A DNA stretch of 64,000 nucleotides from Rhipicephalus microplus (GCF_043290135.1 NC_134707.1:142787319-142851318), one strand, 5' to 3'; positions 26,101-40,777 are shown, numbered from the stretch's first letter. Translations and numbers: made by a program. The notes: generated from the sequence alone by a model not told the origin.

Positions 26101-29100
26101 CTGCAACTTGAAACTCCGCCACTAGAAACTCTGCAACTAGAAACTCCGCAACTAGAAACTCCACAGCTAGAAACCCCACAACTACGTACTTCACAACTAG
26201 AAACTCAGCAACTAGAAACTGCACAACTAGAAACTCTATAGCTAGACACTCCACAACTAGAAACTCCACAACTAGAAACTCAACAACTAGAAACTCTAGT
26301 ACTAGAGACTCCACAACTAGAAACTCCACAACTAGAAACTCCACAACTACGAACCTCACAACTAGAAACTCCACAACTTGAAACTCTGCAACCAGAAACT
26401 CCAAAACTAGAAAACTCCTCAACTAGAAACTCTGCAACTAGAAACTCCGCAACTAGGAACTCCACAGCTAGAATCCCCACAACTTGAACTACCACAACTG
26501 GATACTCCACAAATGCAAATTCCACAACTACGAATCCCACAACTAGAAACTCCACCACTAGAAACTCCACAACTTGAGAGTTCGCAACTAGAAACTCCAC
26601 AACTAGAAACTCCACAACTAGAAACTCCACAACTAGGGACTCCACAACTAGAAACTCCACCACTAAAAACTCCACAACTACGAACCTCACAACTAGAAAC
26701 TCCACAACTAGAAACTCCACAACTGGAAACTCCACAACTAGAAACTCCACAACTACGAACCTCACAACTAGAAACTCCACAACTTGAAACTCTGCAACCA
26801 GAAACTCCACAACTAGAAAACTCCTCAACTAGAAACTCTGCAACTAGAAACTCCGCAACTAGGAACTCCACAGCTAGAAACCCCACAACTTGAACTACCA
26901 CAACTAGATACTCCACAAATACAAATTCCACAACTGGAAACTCCACAGTCAGAAACTCCACAACTAGGAACTCAGACACTAGAAACTCCACAACTTGAAA
27001 TTCCTCAACAAAAAGCTCCACAACTAGAAACTCTACAACTAGAAATTCCGCAACTAGAAACCCGACAACTAGAAACTCCACAACTAGAAACTCCGCAACT
27101 AGAAACTCCCCAACTAGAAACTCCACAACTAGAAACTCCGAAACTAGAAACTCTGCAACTAGAACTCCTCAACTTGAAACTTCGCATTTAGAATCTCCAC
27201 AACTAGAAAACTCCGCAACTAAAAACTCTGCAACTAGAAACTCCGCAACTAGAAACTCCACAGCTAGAAACCCCACAACTATAAACTTCACAACTAGCAA
27301 CTCAACAACTAGAAACTCCACAACTTGAAACTCTGCAACTAGAAACTCCACAACTAGAAACTCCACAACTGGAAACTCCGCAACTAGAAACTGCACAGCT
27401 AGAAACTCCACAACTTGAAACTCTGCAACTAGAAACTCCACAACTAGAAAACTGCGCAACTAGAAACTCCAAAGCTAGAAACCCCACAACTTGAACTACC
27501 ACAACTAGATACTCCACAACTAGTAACTCCACAACTTGAGAGTTCGCACGAGAAACTCCAAAACTAGAAACTCCACAACTAGAGAATCCACAACTAGAAA
27601 CTCCACCGCTGGAAACTCAACAACTACGAACCTCACAACTATAAACTCCACAACTAGAAACTCCGCAACTGGAAACTTTACAGTCAGAAACTCCACAACT
27701 AGGAACTCCAACACTAGAAACTCCACAACTACAAATTCCTCAACTAGAGACTATACAACTAGAGACTCCTAAACTAAAAGCTCCGCAACTAGAAACTTTA
27801 CAGCTAGAAACTCCGCAACTACAAACCCGACAACTAGAAACTCCACAACTAGAAACTCCGCAACTAGAAACTCCCCAACTAGAAACTCCACAACTAGAAA
27901 CTCTGCAACTAGAAACTCCGCAACTAGAAACTCTGCAACTAGAAACTCAGCAACTAAAAACTCCAATGCTAGAAACCCCACAACTATAAACTTCACAATT
28001 AGAAACTCAACAACTTGAGACTGCACAACTAGAATCTCCACAGCTAGAAACTCCACAACTAGAAACTCCACAACTAGAAACTCCACAGCTAGTAGCTCCG
28101 CAACTATAAACTCCAAAACTTGAAACTCCGCAACTAGAATCTCCACAACTATAAAACTCCGCAACTAGAAACTTTGCAACTAGAAACTACGCAACCAGAA
28201 ACTCCACAGCTAGAAACTCCACAACTTGAGACTTCGCAAATAGAAATTCGTTAACTAGAAACTCAACAACTAGAAACTCCACAGCAAGAAACTCCACAAC
28301 TTGAGAGTTCGCAACTAGAAACTCCACAACTAGACACTCCACAACTAGGAACTCCACCACTAGAAACTCCACAACTACGAACCTCACAACTAGAAACTCT
28401 ACAACTAGAAACTCCGCAACTGGAAACTCCACACCCAGAAACTCCACAACTAGAAACACCACATCTAGAAACTCCGCAACAACAAACTCCGCAACTAGAA
28501 ACTCTACAACTAGAATTTACACAACTAGAAACTCTGCAACTAGAAACCCGACAACTAGAAACTCAACAACTAGAAACTCCACACCTATAAATTCCTCAAC
28601 TTGAGACTCCACAACTTGAAACTTCGCCACTAGAAACTTCACAAATAGACAATCCACAACTAGAAACTCCACAACTAGAGACTCCACAACTAGGAACTCC
28701 ACAAATTGAGACTCCACTACCAGAAACTCCGCAACTAGAAACTCCGCAACTAAAAACTCCACAACTAGAAAATCCACAACTAGAAACTCCACAACCACAG
28801 ACTCCCCAACTAGAAACTCTGCAACTAGAAACTGCGCAACTATAAACTCCACAGCTAGAAACTCCACAACTTGAAACACCACAACTAGATACTACTACTA
28901 CAAATTGCACAACTAGAAACTCCACAACTAGAAACTCCGCAACTAGAAACTCCGCAACTAGAAACTCAAAAGCTAGAAATTCCACAACTTGAGATTTCGC
29001 AACTAGAAACTCGGCAACTAGAATCTCCACAACTAGAAACTCTGCAACTAGAAACTCCGCAACTACAAACTCCGCCACCTGAAACCCACAGCTAGAAACT

Positions 29101-30333
29101 CCACAACTTGACACTTCGCAAATAGAAACTCGTCAAATAGAAACTCAACAACTAGAAACTCCACAGCTAGAAACTCCACAACTAGAGACTCCACAACTAG
29201 AAACTCCACCACTAGAAATTCCACAACTTGAAACTCCACAGCCAGAAACTCGACAACTAGAAACTCCACATCTAGTAACTCCGCAATAACAAACTCCGCA
29301 ACTAGAAACTTCACAACTAGAAATTCCACAAGTTGAGACTCAACAAATAGAGACTCCACAACTACAACCTACACAGATTGAAACTACACAACTTGAAACT
29401 CCACAACCAGAAACTCCGCAACTAGAAACTCCGCAACTAAAAACTCCACAACTAGAAAATCCACAACTAGAAACTCCCCAACTAGAAACTCCACCACTAG
29501 AAACTACACAACTAGAAACTGCACGAATAGAGATTCCATAAGTAGAAACTCCACAGCTAGAATTTCCGCAAACAAAACCCCACAACTAGAAACACCACAA
29601 CTAGGAAGTCTGCAACTAGAAAATCTACAACTAGAAACTCGAAAACTAAAAACTCCAACTAGAGACTCCACAACTAGGAACTCCACAAATTGATAATCCA
29701 CAACTAGAAACTTCACAGATTGATACTCCACAACTTGAAACTCCACAACCAGAAACTCCGCAACTAGAAACTCCGCAACTAAAAATTCCACAACTAGAAA
29801 CTCCACAAGTAGAAACTCCACAACTAGAAACTCCGCAACTAGAAACCCGATCACTAGAAACTCCACAGCTAGAAAGTCCCCAACTAGAAACTCTGCAACT
29901 AGAAACTCCGCAACTAGAAACTCCACAGCTAGAAAATCCACCCCTATAAACTCCACAACTACAGACTCCGCAACTAGAAAACTCCGCAACTAGGAACTCC
30001 CAACTAGAAACTCCGCAACTAGAAACTCCGAAACTAGAAACTCCACAGCTAGAAAATCCACTACTTGAGACTTCGCAACTAGAAACTCGGCAACTAGAAA
30101 CCCAACAACCAGAAACTCCACTGCTAGAAACTCCACAACTAGAAACTCCACAACTTAAAACGCAACAAATAGATACTCCACAACTACAGACTCCACAACT
30201 TGAAACTCCGCAACTACACACTCCACAACTACAAACTCCAAAACTTGAAACCCCACAACTAGAGACTCCAGAATTGGACCCTCCACAACTAGAAACTCCA
30301 CAAATATGAACCTCACAACTAGAAACTCCACAA
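23131..30333 (+). repeat. 7.19-kb tandem duplication P3, copy 1
   Basis: Matches 30334-37521 at an offset of 7188, or 7203 before about 23.33 kb, because copy 1 has one extra 15-bp unit there. All reading frames I compared between 23855-29989 and 31043-37177 are identical in sequence, implying near-perfect nucleotide identity over more than 6 kb. Differences seen: ACTACAAACTCC near 23251 against ACTACATACTCC near 30454, the one-unit indel, and CCGCAACTAC near 30209 against CCGACACTAC near 37397. The first 5 kb is family A; the last 2.2 kb is the transition block. Confidence 0.93.
28100..30333 (+). repeat. A-to-B transition block, copy 1
   Basis: Inside P3 copy 1, family A markers thin out and units typical of 43-47 kb appear: CACACCTATAAATTCCTC near 28584, ACAGATTG, CTTGACACTTCGCAAATAG near 29107, GATTCCATAAGTAG near 29534 and GAAACCCGATCACTAG near 29848. 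The order follows roughly 45.3-47.3 kb at an offset near 16.7-17.0 kb. Left edge approximate. The second copy is at about 35.29-37.52 kb. Confidence 0.75.
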
Positions 30334-33300
30334 CTTGAAACTCTGCAACCAGAAACTTCACAACTAGAAAACTCCGCAACTAGAAACTCTGCAACTAAAA
30401 ACTCCGCAACTAGGAACTCCACAGCTAGAAACCCCACAACTTGAACTACCACAACTACATACTCCACAAATACAAATTCCATAACTACGAACCCGACAAC
30501 TAGAAACTCCACAACTAGAAACTCCACAAAATGAGAGTTCGCAACTAGAAACTCTACAACTAGAAACTCCACAACTAGAGACTCCACAACTAGAAACTCC
30601 ACCACTAGAAACTCCACAACTACGAACCTCACAACTAGAAACTCCACAACTAGAAACTCCGCAACTGGAAACTCCACAGTCAGAAACTCCAAAACTAGGA
30701 ACTCCAACACTAGAAACTTCACAGCTAGAAACCCCACAACTATAAACTTCACAACTAGAAACTCAACAACTAGAGACTGCACAACTAGAAACTCCACAGC
30801 TAGAAACTCCACAACTAGACAATCCGCAACTAGAAACTCCACAACTTCAAACTCCGCCACTAGAATCTCCACAACTAGAAAACTCCGCAACTAGAAACTC
30901 TGCATCTAGAAACTCCGCAACTAGAAACTCCACAGCTAAAAACTCCACAACTTGAAACATTACAACTAGATAGTCCACAACTACAAATTCCACAACTAGA
31001 AACTCCACAACTAGAAACTCCGCAACTAGAAACTCCGCAACTTCAAACTCCACAGCTAGAAACTCCACAACTAGAAACTCTGCAACTAGAAACTCCACAA
31101 CTAGAAAACTCCGCAACTAGAAACTCTGCAATTAGAAACTCCGCAACTAGGAACTCCACAGCTAGAAACCCCACAACTTGAACTACCACAACTAGATACT
31201 CCACATTTACAAATTCCATAACTACGAATCCCACAACTAGAAACTCCACAGCTAGAAACTCCACAACTAGAAACTCCACAACTAGAGACTCCACAACTAG
31301 AAACTCCACAACTACGAACCCCACAACTACGAACCCCAGAACTAGAAACTCCACAACTAGAAACTCCAACTCTTGAGACTCCACAAATAGAAACTCCACA
31401 ACTACGAACCCCACAACTACGAACCCCACAACTAGAAACTCAACAACTAGAAACTCTATTACTGGAGACTCCACAACTAGAAACTTCACAACTAGAAACT
31501 CCACAACTACAAACCTCACAACTAGAAAACTCCGCAACTAGAAACTCAGCAACTAGAAACTCCGCAACTAGGAACTCCACAACTAGAAACCCCACAACTT
31601 GAACTACCACAACTAGATACTCCACAAATACAAATACCACAACTACGAACCCCACAACTAGAAACTCCACAACTAGAAACTGCACAACTTGAGAGTTCGC
31701 AACTAGAAACTCCACAACTAGAAACTCTACAACTTGAGACTCCACAACTAGAAACTCTACCATTAGAAACTCCACAACTACGAACCTCACAACTAGAAAC
31801 TCCACAACTAGAAACTCCGCAACTGGAAACTCCACAGTCAGAAACTCCAAAACTAGGAACTCCAACACTAGAAACTTCACAGCTAGAAACCCCACAACTA
31901 TAAACTTCACAACTAGAAACTCAACAACTAGAGACTGCACAACTAGAAACTCCACAGCTAGAAACTCCACAACTAGACAATCCACAACTAGAAACTCCAC
32001 AGCTTGTAACTCCGCAACTAGAAACTCCACAACTAGAAACTCTGCAACTAGAAACTCCACAACTAGAAACTCTGCAACTAGAAACTCCGCAACTAGAAAC
32101 TTCACAGCTAGAAACCCCACAACTATAAACTTCACAACTAGAAACTCAATAAATAGAGACTGCACAACTAGAAAATCCACAGCTAGAAACTCAACAACTA
32201 GAAACTCCAGAACTGGAGACTCCACAACTAGAAACTCCACCACTAGAAACTCCACAACTACGAACCTCACAACTAGAAACTCCACAACTAGAAACTCCAC
32301 AGCAAGAAACTCTACTACTAGAGACTTCACAACTAGAAAACTCCGCAACTAGAAACTCTGCAACTAGAAACTCCGCAACTAGGAACTCCACAGCTAGAAA
32401 CCCCACAACTTGAACTACCACAATTAGATACTCCACAAATACAAATTCCACAACTACGAATCCCACAACTAGAAACTCCACCACTAGAATCTCCACAACT
32501 TGAGAGTTCGCAACTAGAAACTCCACAACTAGAGACTCCACAACTAAAAACTCCACACCTACGAACCTCACAACTAGAAACTCCACAACTAGAAACTCCA
32601 CAACTGGAAACTCCACAGTCAGAAACTCCACAACTAGGAACTCCAACACTAAAAACTCCACAACTAGAAATTCCTCAACTAGAGACTCAACAACTAGAGA
32701 CTCCTAAACTAGAAGCTCCACAGCTAGAAACTCCACAACTTGAAACTCTGCAACTAGAAACTTCACAACTAGAAAACTCCGCAACTAGAAACTCTGCAAC
32801 TTGAAACTCCTCAACTAGGAACTCCACAGCTAGAAACCCCACAACTTGAACTACCACAACTAGATACTCCACAAATACAAATTCCACAACTACGAATCCC
32901 ACAACTAGAAACTCCACCACTAGAAACTCCACAACTTGAGAGTTCGCAACTAGAAACTCCACAACTAGAAACTCCACAACTAGAAACTCCACAACTAGAA
33001 ACTCCACCACTAAAAACTCCACAACTACGAACCTCACAACTAGAAACTCCACAACTGGAAACTCCACAACTGGAAACTACACAGTCAGAAACTCCACAAC
33101 TAGGAACCCCAACACTAGAAACTCCACAACTAGAAATTCCTCAACTAGAGACTCCTAAACTAAAAGCTCCACAACTAGAAACTTTACAACTAGAAACTCC
33201 GCAACTAGAAACCCGACAACTAGAAACTCCACAACTAGAAACTCCGCAACTAGAAACTCCCCAACTAGAAACTCCACAACTAGAAACTCTGCAACTTGAA

Positions 33301-36300
33301 ACTCCGCCACTAGAAACTCTGCAACTAGAAACTCCGCAACTAGAAACTCCACAGCTAGAAACCCCACAACTACGTACTTCACAACTAGAAACTCAGCAAC
33401 TAGAAACTGCACAACTAGAAACTCTATAGCTAGACACTCCACAACTAGAAACTCCACAACTAGAAACTCAACAACTAGAAACTCTAGTACTAGAGACTCC
33501 ACAACTAGAAACTCCACAACTAGAAACTCCACAACTACGAACCTCACAACTAGAAACTCCACAACTTGAAACTCTGCAACCAGAAACTCCAAAACTAGAA
33601 AACTCCTCAACTAGAAACTCTGCAACTAGAAACTCCGCAACTAGGAACTCCACAGCTAGAATCCCCACAACTTGAACTACCACAACTGGATACTCCACAA
33701 ATGCAAATTCCACAACTACGAATCCCACAACTAGAAACTCCACCACTAGAAACTCCACAACTTGAGAGTTCGCAACTAGAAACTCCACAACTAGAAACTC
33801 CACAACTAGAAACTCCACAACTAGGGACTCCACAACTAGAAACTCCACCACTAAAAACTCCACAACTACGAACCTCACAACTAGAAACTCCACAACTAGA
33901 AACTCCACAACTGGAAACTCCACAACTAGAAACTCCACAACTACGAACCTCACAACTAGAAACTCCACAACTTGAAACTCTGCAACCAGAAACTCCACAA
34001 CTAGAAAACTCCTCAACTAGAAACTCTGCAACTAGAAACTCCGCAACTAGGAACTCCACAGCTAGAAACCCCACAACTTGAACTACCACAACTAGATACT
34101 CCACAAATACAAATTCCACAACTGGAAACTCCACAGTCAGAAACTCCACAACTAGGAACTCAGACACTAGAAACTCCACAACTTGAAATTCCTCAACAAA
34201 AAGCTCCACAACTAGAAACTCTACAACTAGAAATTCCGCAACTAGAAACCCGACAACTAGAAACTCCACAACTAGAAACTCCGCAACTAGAAACTCCCCA
34301 ACTAGAAACTCCACAACTAGAAACTCCGAAACTAGAAACTCTGCAACTAGAACTCCTCAACTTGAAACTTCGCATTTAGAATCTCCACAACTAGAAAACT
34401 CCGCAACTAAAAACTCTGCAACTAGAAACTCCGCAACTAGAAACTCCACAGCTAGAAACCCCACAACTATAAACTTCACAACTAGCAACTCAACAACTAG
34501 AAACTCCACAACTTGAAACTCTGCAACTAGAAACTCCACAACTAGAAACTCCACAACTGGAAACTCCGCAACTAGAAACTGCACAGCTAGAAACTCCACA
34601 ACTTGAAACTCTGCAACTAGAAACTCCACAACTAGAAAACTGCGCAACTAGAAACTCCAAAGCTAGAAACCCCACAACTTGAACTACCACAACTAGATAC
34701 TCCACAACTAGTAACTCCACAACTTGAGAGTTCGCACGAGAAACTCCAAAACTAGAAACTCCACAACTAGAGAATCCACAACTAGAAACTCCACCGCTGG
34801 AAACTCAACAACTACGAACCTCACAACTATAAACTCCACAACTAGAAACTCCGCAACTGGAAACTTTACAGTCAGAAACTCCACAACTAGGAACTCCAAC
34901 ACTAGAAACTCCACAACTACAAATTCCTCAACTAGAGACTATACAACTAGAGACTCCTAAACTAAAAGCTCCGCAACTAGAAACTTTACAGCTAGAAACT
35001 CCGCAACTACAAACCCGACAACTAGAAACTCCACAACTAGAAACTCCGCAACTAGAAACTCCCCAACTAGAAACTCCACAACTAGAAACTCTGCAACTAG
35101 AAACTCCGCAACTAGAAACTCTGCAACTAGAAACTCAGCAACTAAAAACTCCAATGCTAGAAACCCCACAACTATAAACTTCACAATTAGAAACTCAACA
35201 ACTTGAGACTGCACAACTAGAATCTCCACAGCTAGAAACTCCACAACTAGAAACTCCACAACTAGAAACTCCACAGCTAGTAGCTCCGCAACTATAAACT
35301 CCAAAACTTGAAACTCCGCAACTAGAATCTCCACAACTATAAAACTCCGCAACTAGAAACTTTGCAACTAGAAACTACGCAACCAGAAACTCCACAGCTA
35401 GAAACTCCACAACTTGAGACTTCGCAAATAGAAATTCGTTAACTAGAAACTCAACAACTAGAAACTCCACAGCAAGAAACTCCACAACTTGAGAGTTCGC
35501 AACTAGAAACTCCACAACTAGACACTCCACAACTAGGAACTCCACCACTAGAAACTCCACAACTACGAACCTCACAACTAGAAACTCTACAACTAGAAAC
35601 TCCGCAACTGGAAACTCCACACCCAGAAACTCCACAACTAGAAACACCACATCTAGAAACTCCGCAACAACAAACTCCGCAACTAGAAACTCTACAACTA
35701 GAATTTACACAACTAGAAACTCTGCAACTAGAAACCCGACAACTAGAAACTCAACAACTAGAAACTCCACACCTATAAATTCCTCAACTTGAGACTCCAC
35801 AACTTGAAACTTCGCCACTAGAAACTTCACAAATAGACAATCCACAACTAGAAACTCCACAACTAGAGACTCCACAACTAGGAACTCCACAAATTGAGAC
35901 TCCACTACCAGAAACTCCGCAACTAGAAACTCCGCAACTAAAAACTCCACAACTAGAAAATCCACAACTAGAAACTCCACAACCACAGACTCCCCAACTA
36001 GAAACTCTGCAACTAGAAACTGCGCAACTATAAACTCCACAGCTAGAAACTCCACAACTTGAAACACCACAACTAGATACTACTACTACAAATTGCACAA
36101 CTAGAAACTCCACAACTAGAAACTCCGCAACTAGAAACTCCGCAACTAGAAACTCAAAAGCTAGAAATTCCACAACTTGAGATTTCGCAACTAGAAACTC
36201 GGCAACTAGAATCTCCACAACTAGAAACTCTGCAACTAGAAACTCCGCAACTACAAACTCCGCCACCTGAAACCCACAGCTAGAAACTCCACAACTTGAC

Positions 36301-37521
36301 ACTTCGCAAATAGAAACTCGTCAAATAGAAACTCAACAACTAGAAACTCCACAGCTAGAAACTCCACAACTAGAGACTCCACAACTAGAAACTCCACCAC
36401 TAGAAATTCCACAACTTGAAACTCCACAGCCAGAAACTCGACAACTAGAAACTCCACATCTAGTAACTCCGCAATAACAAACTCCGCAACTAGAAACTTC
36501 ACAACTAGAAATTCCACAAGTTGAGACTCAACAAATAGAGACTCCACAACTACAACCTACACAGATTGAAACTACACAACTTGAAACTCCACAACCAGAA
36601 ACTCCGCAACTAGAAACTCCGCAACTAAAAACTCCACAACTAGAAAATCCACAACTAGAAACTCCCCAACTAGAAACTCCACCACTAGAAACTACACAAC
36701 TAGAAACTGCACGAATAGAGATTCCATAAGTAGAAACTCCACAGCTAGAATTTCCGCAAACAAAACCCCACAACTAGAAACACCACAACTAGGAAGTCTG
36801 CAACTAGAAAATCTACAACTAGAAACTCGAAAACTAAAAACTCCAACTAGAGACTCCACAACTAGGAACTCCACAAATTGATAATCCACAACTAGAAACT
36901 TCACAGATTGATACTCCACAACTTGAAACTCCACAACCAGAAACTCCGCAACTAGAAACTCCGCAACTAAAAATTCCACAACTAGAAACTCCACAAGTAG
37001 AAACTCCACAACTAGAAACTCCGCAACTAGAAACCCGATCACTAGAAACTCCACAGCTAGAAAGTCCCCAACTAGAAACTCTGCAACTAGAAACTCCGCA
37101 ACTAGAAACTCCACAGCTAGAAAATCCACCCCTATAAACTCCACAACTACAGACTCCGCAACTAGAAAACTCCGCAACTAGGAACTCCCAACTAGAAACT
37201 CCGCAACTAGAAACTCCGAAACTAGAAACTCCACAGCTAGAAAATCCACTACTTGAGACTTCGCAACTAGAAACTCGGCAACTAGAAACCCAACAACCAG
37301 AAACTCCACTGCTAGAAACTCCACAACTAGAAACTCCACAACTTAAAACGCAACAAATAGATACTCCACAACTACAGACTCCACAACTTGAAACTCCGAC
37401 ACTACACACTCCACAACTACAAACTCCAAAACTTGAAACCCCACAACTAGAGACTCCAGAATTGGACCCTCCACAACTAGAAACTCCACAAATATGAACC
37501 TCACAACTAGAAACTCCACAA
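30334..37521 (+). repeat. 7.19-kb tandem duplication P3, copy 2
   Basis: Second copy, directly adjacent. It ends near 37521: after CCTCACAACTAGAAACTCCA copy 2 continues CAACCTGAAACTCCGC while the duplication start has CAACTTGAAACTCTGC. The shared CCTCACAACTAGAAACTCCA at the left edge, the junction and the right edge is the likely site of unequal exchange (inference). Family B starts at its right edge. Confidence 0.93.
35288..37521 (+). repeat. A-to-B transition block, copy 2
   Basis: Counterpart of 28100-30333 at offset 7188, present because the 7.2-kb duplication includes it. It leads directly into family B at 37522. Confidence 0.75.
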
Positions 37522-38974
37522 CCTGAAACTCCGCAACCAAAAACTCCGCAACTAAAAACTCCACAACTAGAAACTCCACAATTAGAAACTCCACAACTAG
37601 AAACTCCGAAACTAGAAACTCTGCAACTAGTTACTCCGCAACTAGAAACTCCACAGCTGGAAACTCCACAACTTGAAACACCAGAACTAGATACTCCACA
37701 ACTACAAATTCCACAACTAGAAACTCCACAACTGGAAACTCCGCAACTAGAAACTCCTCAGCTAGAAACTTTACAGCTTGAAACTCCACAACTTGAGACT
37801 TCGCGAATAGAAACTCGTCAACTGGAAACTGAACCACTAGAAACTTCACAGCTAGAAACTCCACAACTAGACACTCAACAACTAGAAACTCCAAACCTAT
37901 ATATTCCACAACTTGAAACTCCGCACCTAAAACTCCACAACTAGAAACTCCACAACTAGAAACTCTGCAACTCGAAACTCTCCAACTAGAAACTCCACAA
38001 CTAGAAACTCTGCAACTAGAAACTCCGCAACTAGAAACTCCACAGCTAGAAACCCCACAACAATAAACTTCACAACTAGAATCTCAACAACTAGAGACTG
38101 CACAACTAGAAACTCCACAACTAGAAAACTCCGCAACTAGAAACTCTGCAACTACATACTCCGCAACTAGAAACTCCACAGCTAGAAACTCCACAACTAG
38201 ATAATCCACAACTACAAATTCCACAACTAGAAACTCCACAACTGGAAACTCCGCAACTAGAAACTCTGCAACTACAAACATTACAGTTAGAAACTCCACA
38301 ACTTGAGACTTTGCAAATAGAAACTCGTCAACTGGAAACTCAACCACTAGAAACTCCACAGCGAGAAATTCCACAACTAGAAACTCCACAACTTGAAACA
38401 CCACAACTAGATACTCCACAACTACAAATTCCGCAACTAGAAACTCCACAACTCGAAACTCCCCAACTAGAAACTCCACAACTAGAAATTGTGCAACTAG
38501 AAACTCCGCAACTAGAAACTCCACAGCTAGAAACCCCACAACTATAAACTTCACAACTAGCAACTCAACAACTATAGACTGCACAACTAGAGACTCCGCA
38601 ACTAGAAACTCCACAGCTAGTAACTCCGCAACTAGAAACTCCACAACTTGAAACTCCGCCACTAGAATCTCCACAACTAGAAAACTCCGCAACTAGAAAC
38701 TCTGCAACTAGATACTCCGCAACTAGAAAATCCACAGCTAGAAACTCCACAACTTGAAACACCACAACTAGATACTCCACAACTACAAATTCCACAACTA
38801 GAAACTCCACAACTGGAAACTCCGCAACTAGAAACTCCGCAACTAGAAACTTTATAGCTAGAAACTCCACAACTTGAGACTTCGCGAATAAAAACTCGTC
38901 AACTGAAAACTCAACCACTAGAAACTCCACAGCTAGAAACTCCACAACTAGACACTCAACAACTAGAAACTCCA
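37522..38974 (+). repeat. Leftmost family B interval
   Basis: No gene. It begins with AACCTGAAACTCCGCAACC units, then holds the first ACTTCGCGAATAGAAACTCG (about 37799) and the first shortened CTAAAACTCC (37927). Its opening part resembles 54.38-54.75 kb and 59.82-60.3 kb, so the sequence right of the P3 edge belongs to family B throughout. Confidence 0.75.
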
Positions 38975-40777
38975 CACCTATAAATTCCACAACTTGAAAC
39001 TCCACAACTAGAAACTCCACAACTAGAAACTCTGCTACTCTAAACTCCTCAACTAGAAACTCCACAACTATAAACTCTGCAACTAGATACTCCGCAACTA
39101 GAAACTCTGCAACTAGAAACTCCGCAACTAGAAACTCCACAGCTAGAAACCCCACAACTATAAACTTCACAACTAGAAACTCAACAACTAGAGACTGCAC
39201 AACTTGAAACTCCACAACTAGAAAACTCCGCAACTAGAAACTCTGCAACTACATACTCCGCAACTAGAAACTCCACAGCTAGAAACTCCACAACTAGATA
39301 ATCCACAACTACAAATTCCACAACTAGAAACTCCACAACTGGAAACTCCGCAACTAGAAACTCTGCAACTACAAACTTTACAGTTAGAAAATCCACAACT
39401 TGAGACTTCGCAAATAGAAACTCGTCAACTGGAAACTCAACCACTAGAAACTCCAAAGCTAGAAACTCCACAACTAGAAACTCCACAACTTGAAACGCGA
39501 CAAATAGATACTCCACAACTTGAAACACCACAACTAGATACTCCAAAACTACAAATTCTGCAACTAGAAACTCCACAACTAGAAACTCCGCAACTAGAAA
39601 CTCCCCAACTAAAAACTCCACAACTAGAAACTCCGCAACTAGAAACTCCCCAACTAAAAACTCCACAACTAGAGTCTCTGCAACTATAAACGGCGCAACT
39701 AGAAACTCTGCAACTACAAACTCCACAACTAGAAACTTCACAGCTAGAAACCCCACAACTATAAACTTCACAATTAGCAACTCAACAACTATAGACTGCA
39801 CAACTAGAGACTCCGCAACTAGAAACTCCACAGCTAGTAACTCCGCAACTCGAAACTCCACAACTTAAAATTCCGCCACTAAAATCTCCACAACAAGAAA
39901 AATCCACAACTAGAAACTCTGCCTCTAGAAACTCCACAACTAGAAACTCCACAGCTAGAAACTCCATAACTTGAATTACCACAACTAGATACTCCACAAC
40001 TACAAATTCCACAACTAGAAATTCCACAACTTGAAACTCCACAGCTAGAAAGTCCACAACTAGAAACTCTGCAACTAGAAACTCCGCAACTAGAAACTCC
40101 ACAGCTAGAAAATCCACTACTAGAAACTCCACAACTAACAACTCCCCAACTACAGACTCCGCAACTAGAAAACTCCGCCACAAGAAACTCCCAACTAGAC
40201 ACTCTGCAACTAGGAACTCTACAACTTCAAAATCCACAACTAGAAACTCCACAATTTGAAACCCCGCAACTAGATACTCCACAACTACAAACTCCACAAC
40301 TAGAAACTCCCCAACTTGAAACTCCACAACTTGAAACTCCGCAACTAGAAACTCCGCAACTAGAAACTCCACAACTAGAAAACTCGGCAACGTGAAACTC
40401 TGCAACTAGAAACTCCGCAACTAGAAACTCCACAGCTAGAAACTTAACTACTTGAAACACCACAACTAGATACTCCACAACTACGAATTCCACAACTAGA
40501 AGCTCCGCAACTAGAATTTTCACAGCTAGAAACTCCACAACTTGAAACACCACAACTAGATACTCCACAACTACAAATTCCACAACTAGAAACTCCACAA
40601 CTGGAAACTCCGCAACTAGAAACTCTGCAGCTAGAAACTTTACAGCTAGAAACTTTACAGCTAGAAACTCCACAACTTGAGACTTCGCGAATAGAAACTC
40701 GTCAACTGGAAACTCAACCACTAGAATCTCCACAGCTAGAAACTCCACAACTAGACACTCAACAACTAGAAACTCCA
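38975..40777 (+). repeat. 1.80-kb tandem duplication, copy 1
   Basis: Starts at CACCTATAAATTCC and repeats from 40778 at an offset of 1803, including the unusual CTGCTACTCTAAACTCC near 39031 and 40838. Near 40.05-40.28 kb it holds twelve units that copy 2 lacks, after which the offset is 1623. Confidence 0.85.

Larger units (their letters stand above)
1..28100 (+). repeat. Higher-order repeat family A
   Basis: This part is built from one set of ordered unit variants. The clearest landmark is CACAGTCAGAAACT, preceded by CAACTGGAAACTC and followed by CAACTAGGAACTCCAACAC. It sits near 97, 925, 1722, 3595, 4271, 6045, 6857, 9947, 10458, 12243, 12694, 13535, 15411, 16776, 17617, 19494, 21221, 21822, 22633, 23488, 24647, 25428, 25894, 26946 and 27681. 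Spacings are irregular, but about 0.80-0.85 kb and about 1.87 kb recur several times. Other family A markers are TTGAACTACCACAAC, GAGAGTTCGCAAC and CTCCTAAACTAAAAGCTCC. The markers reappear at 30.3-35 kb only because that stretch lies in a duplication. The right edge is approximate. Confidence 0.85.

Noticed and set aside
29331..29400. Possible non-repeat insert around ACAACCTACACAGATTG
   Set aside because: On inspection it aligns to three to four diverged 15-bp units, and the ACAGATTG unit recurs at 43257, 45447 and 49944.
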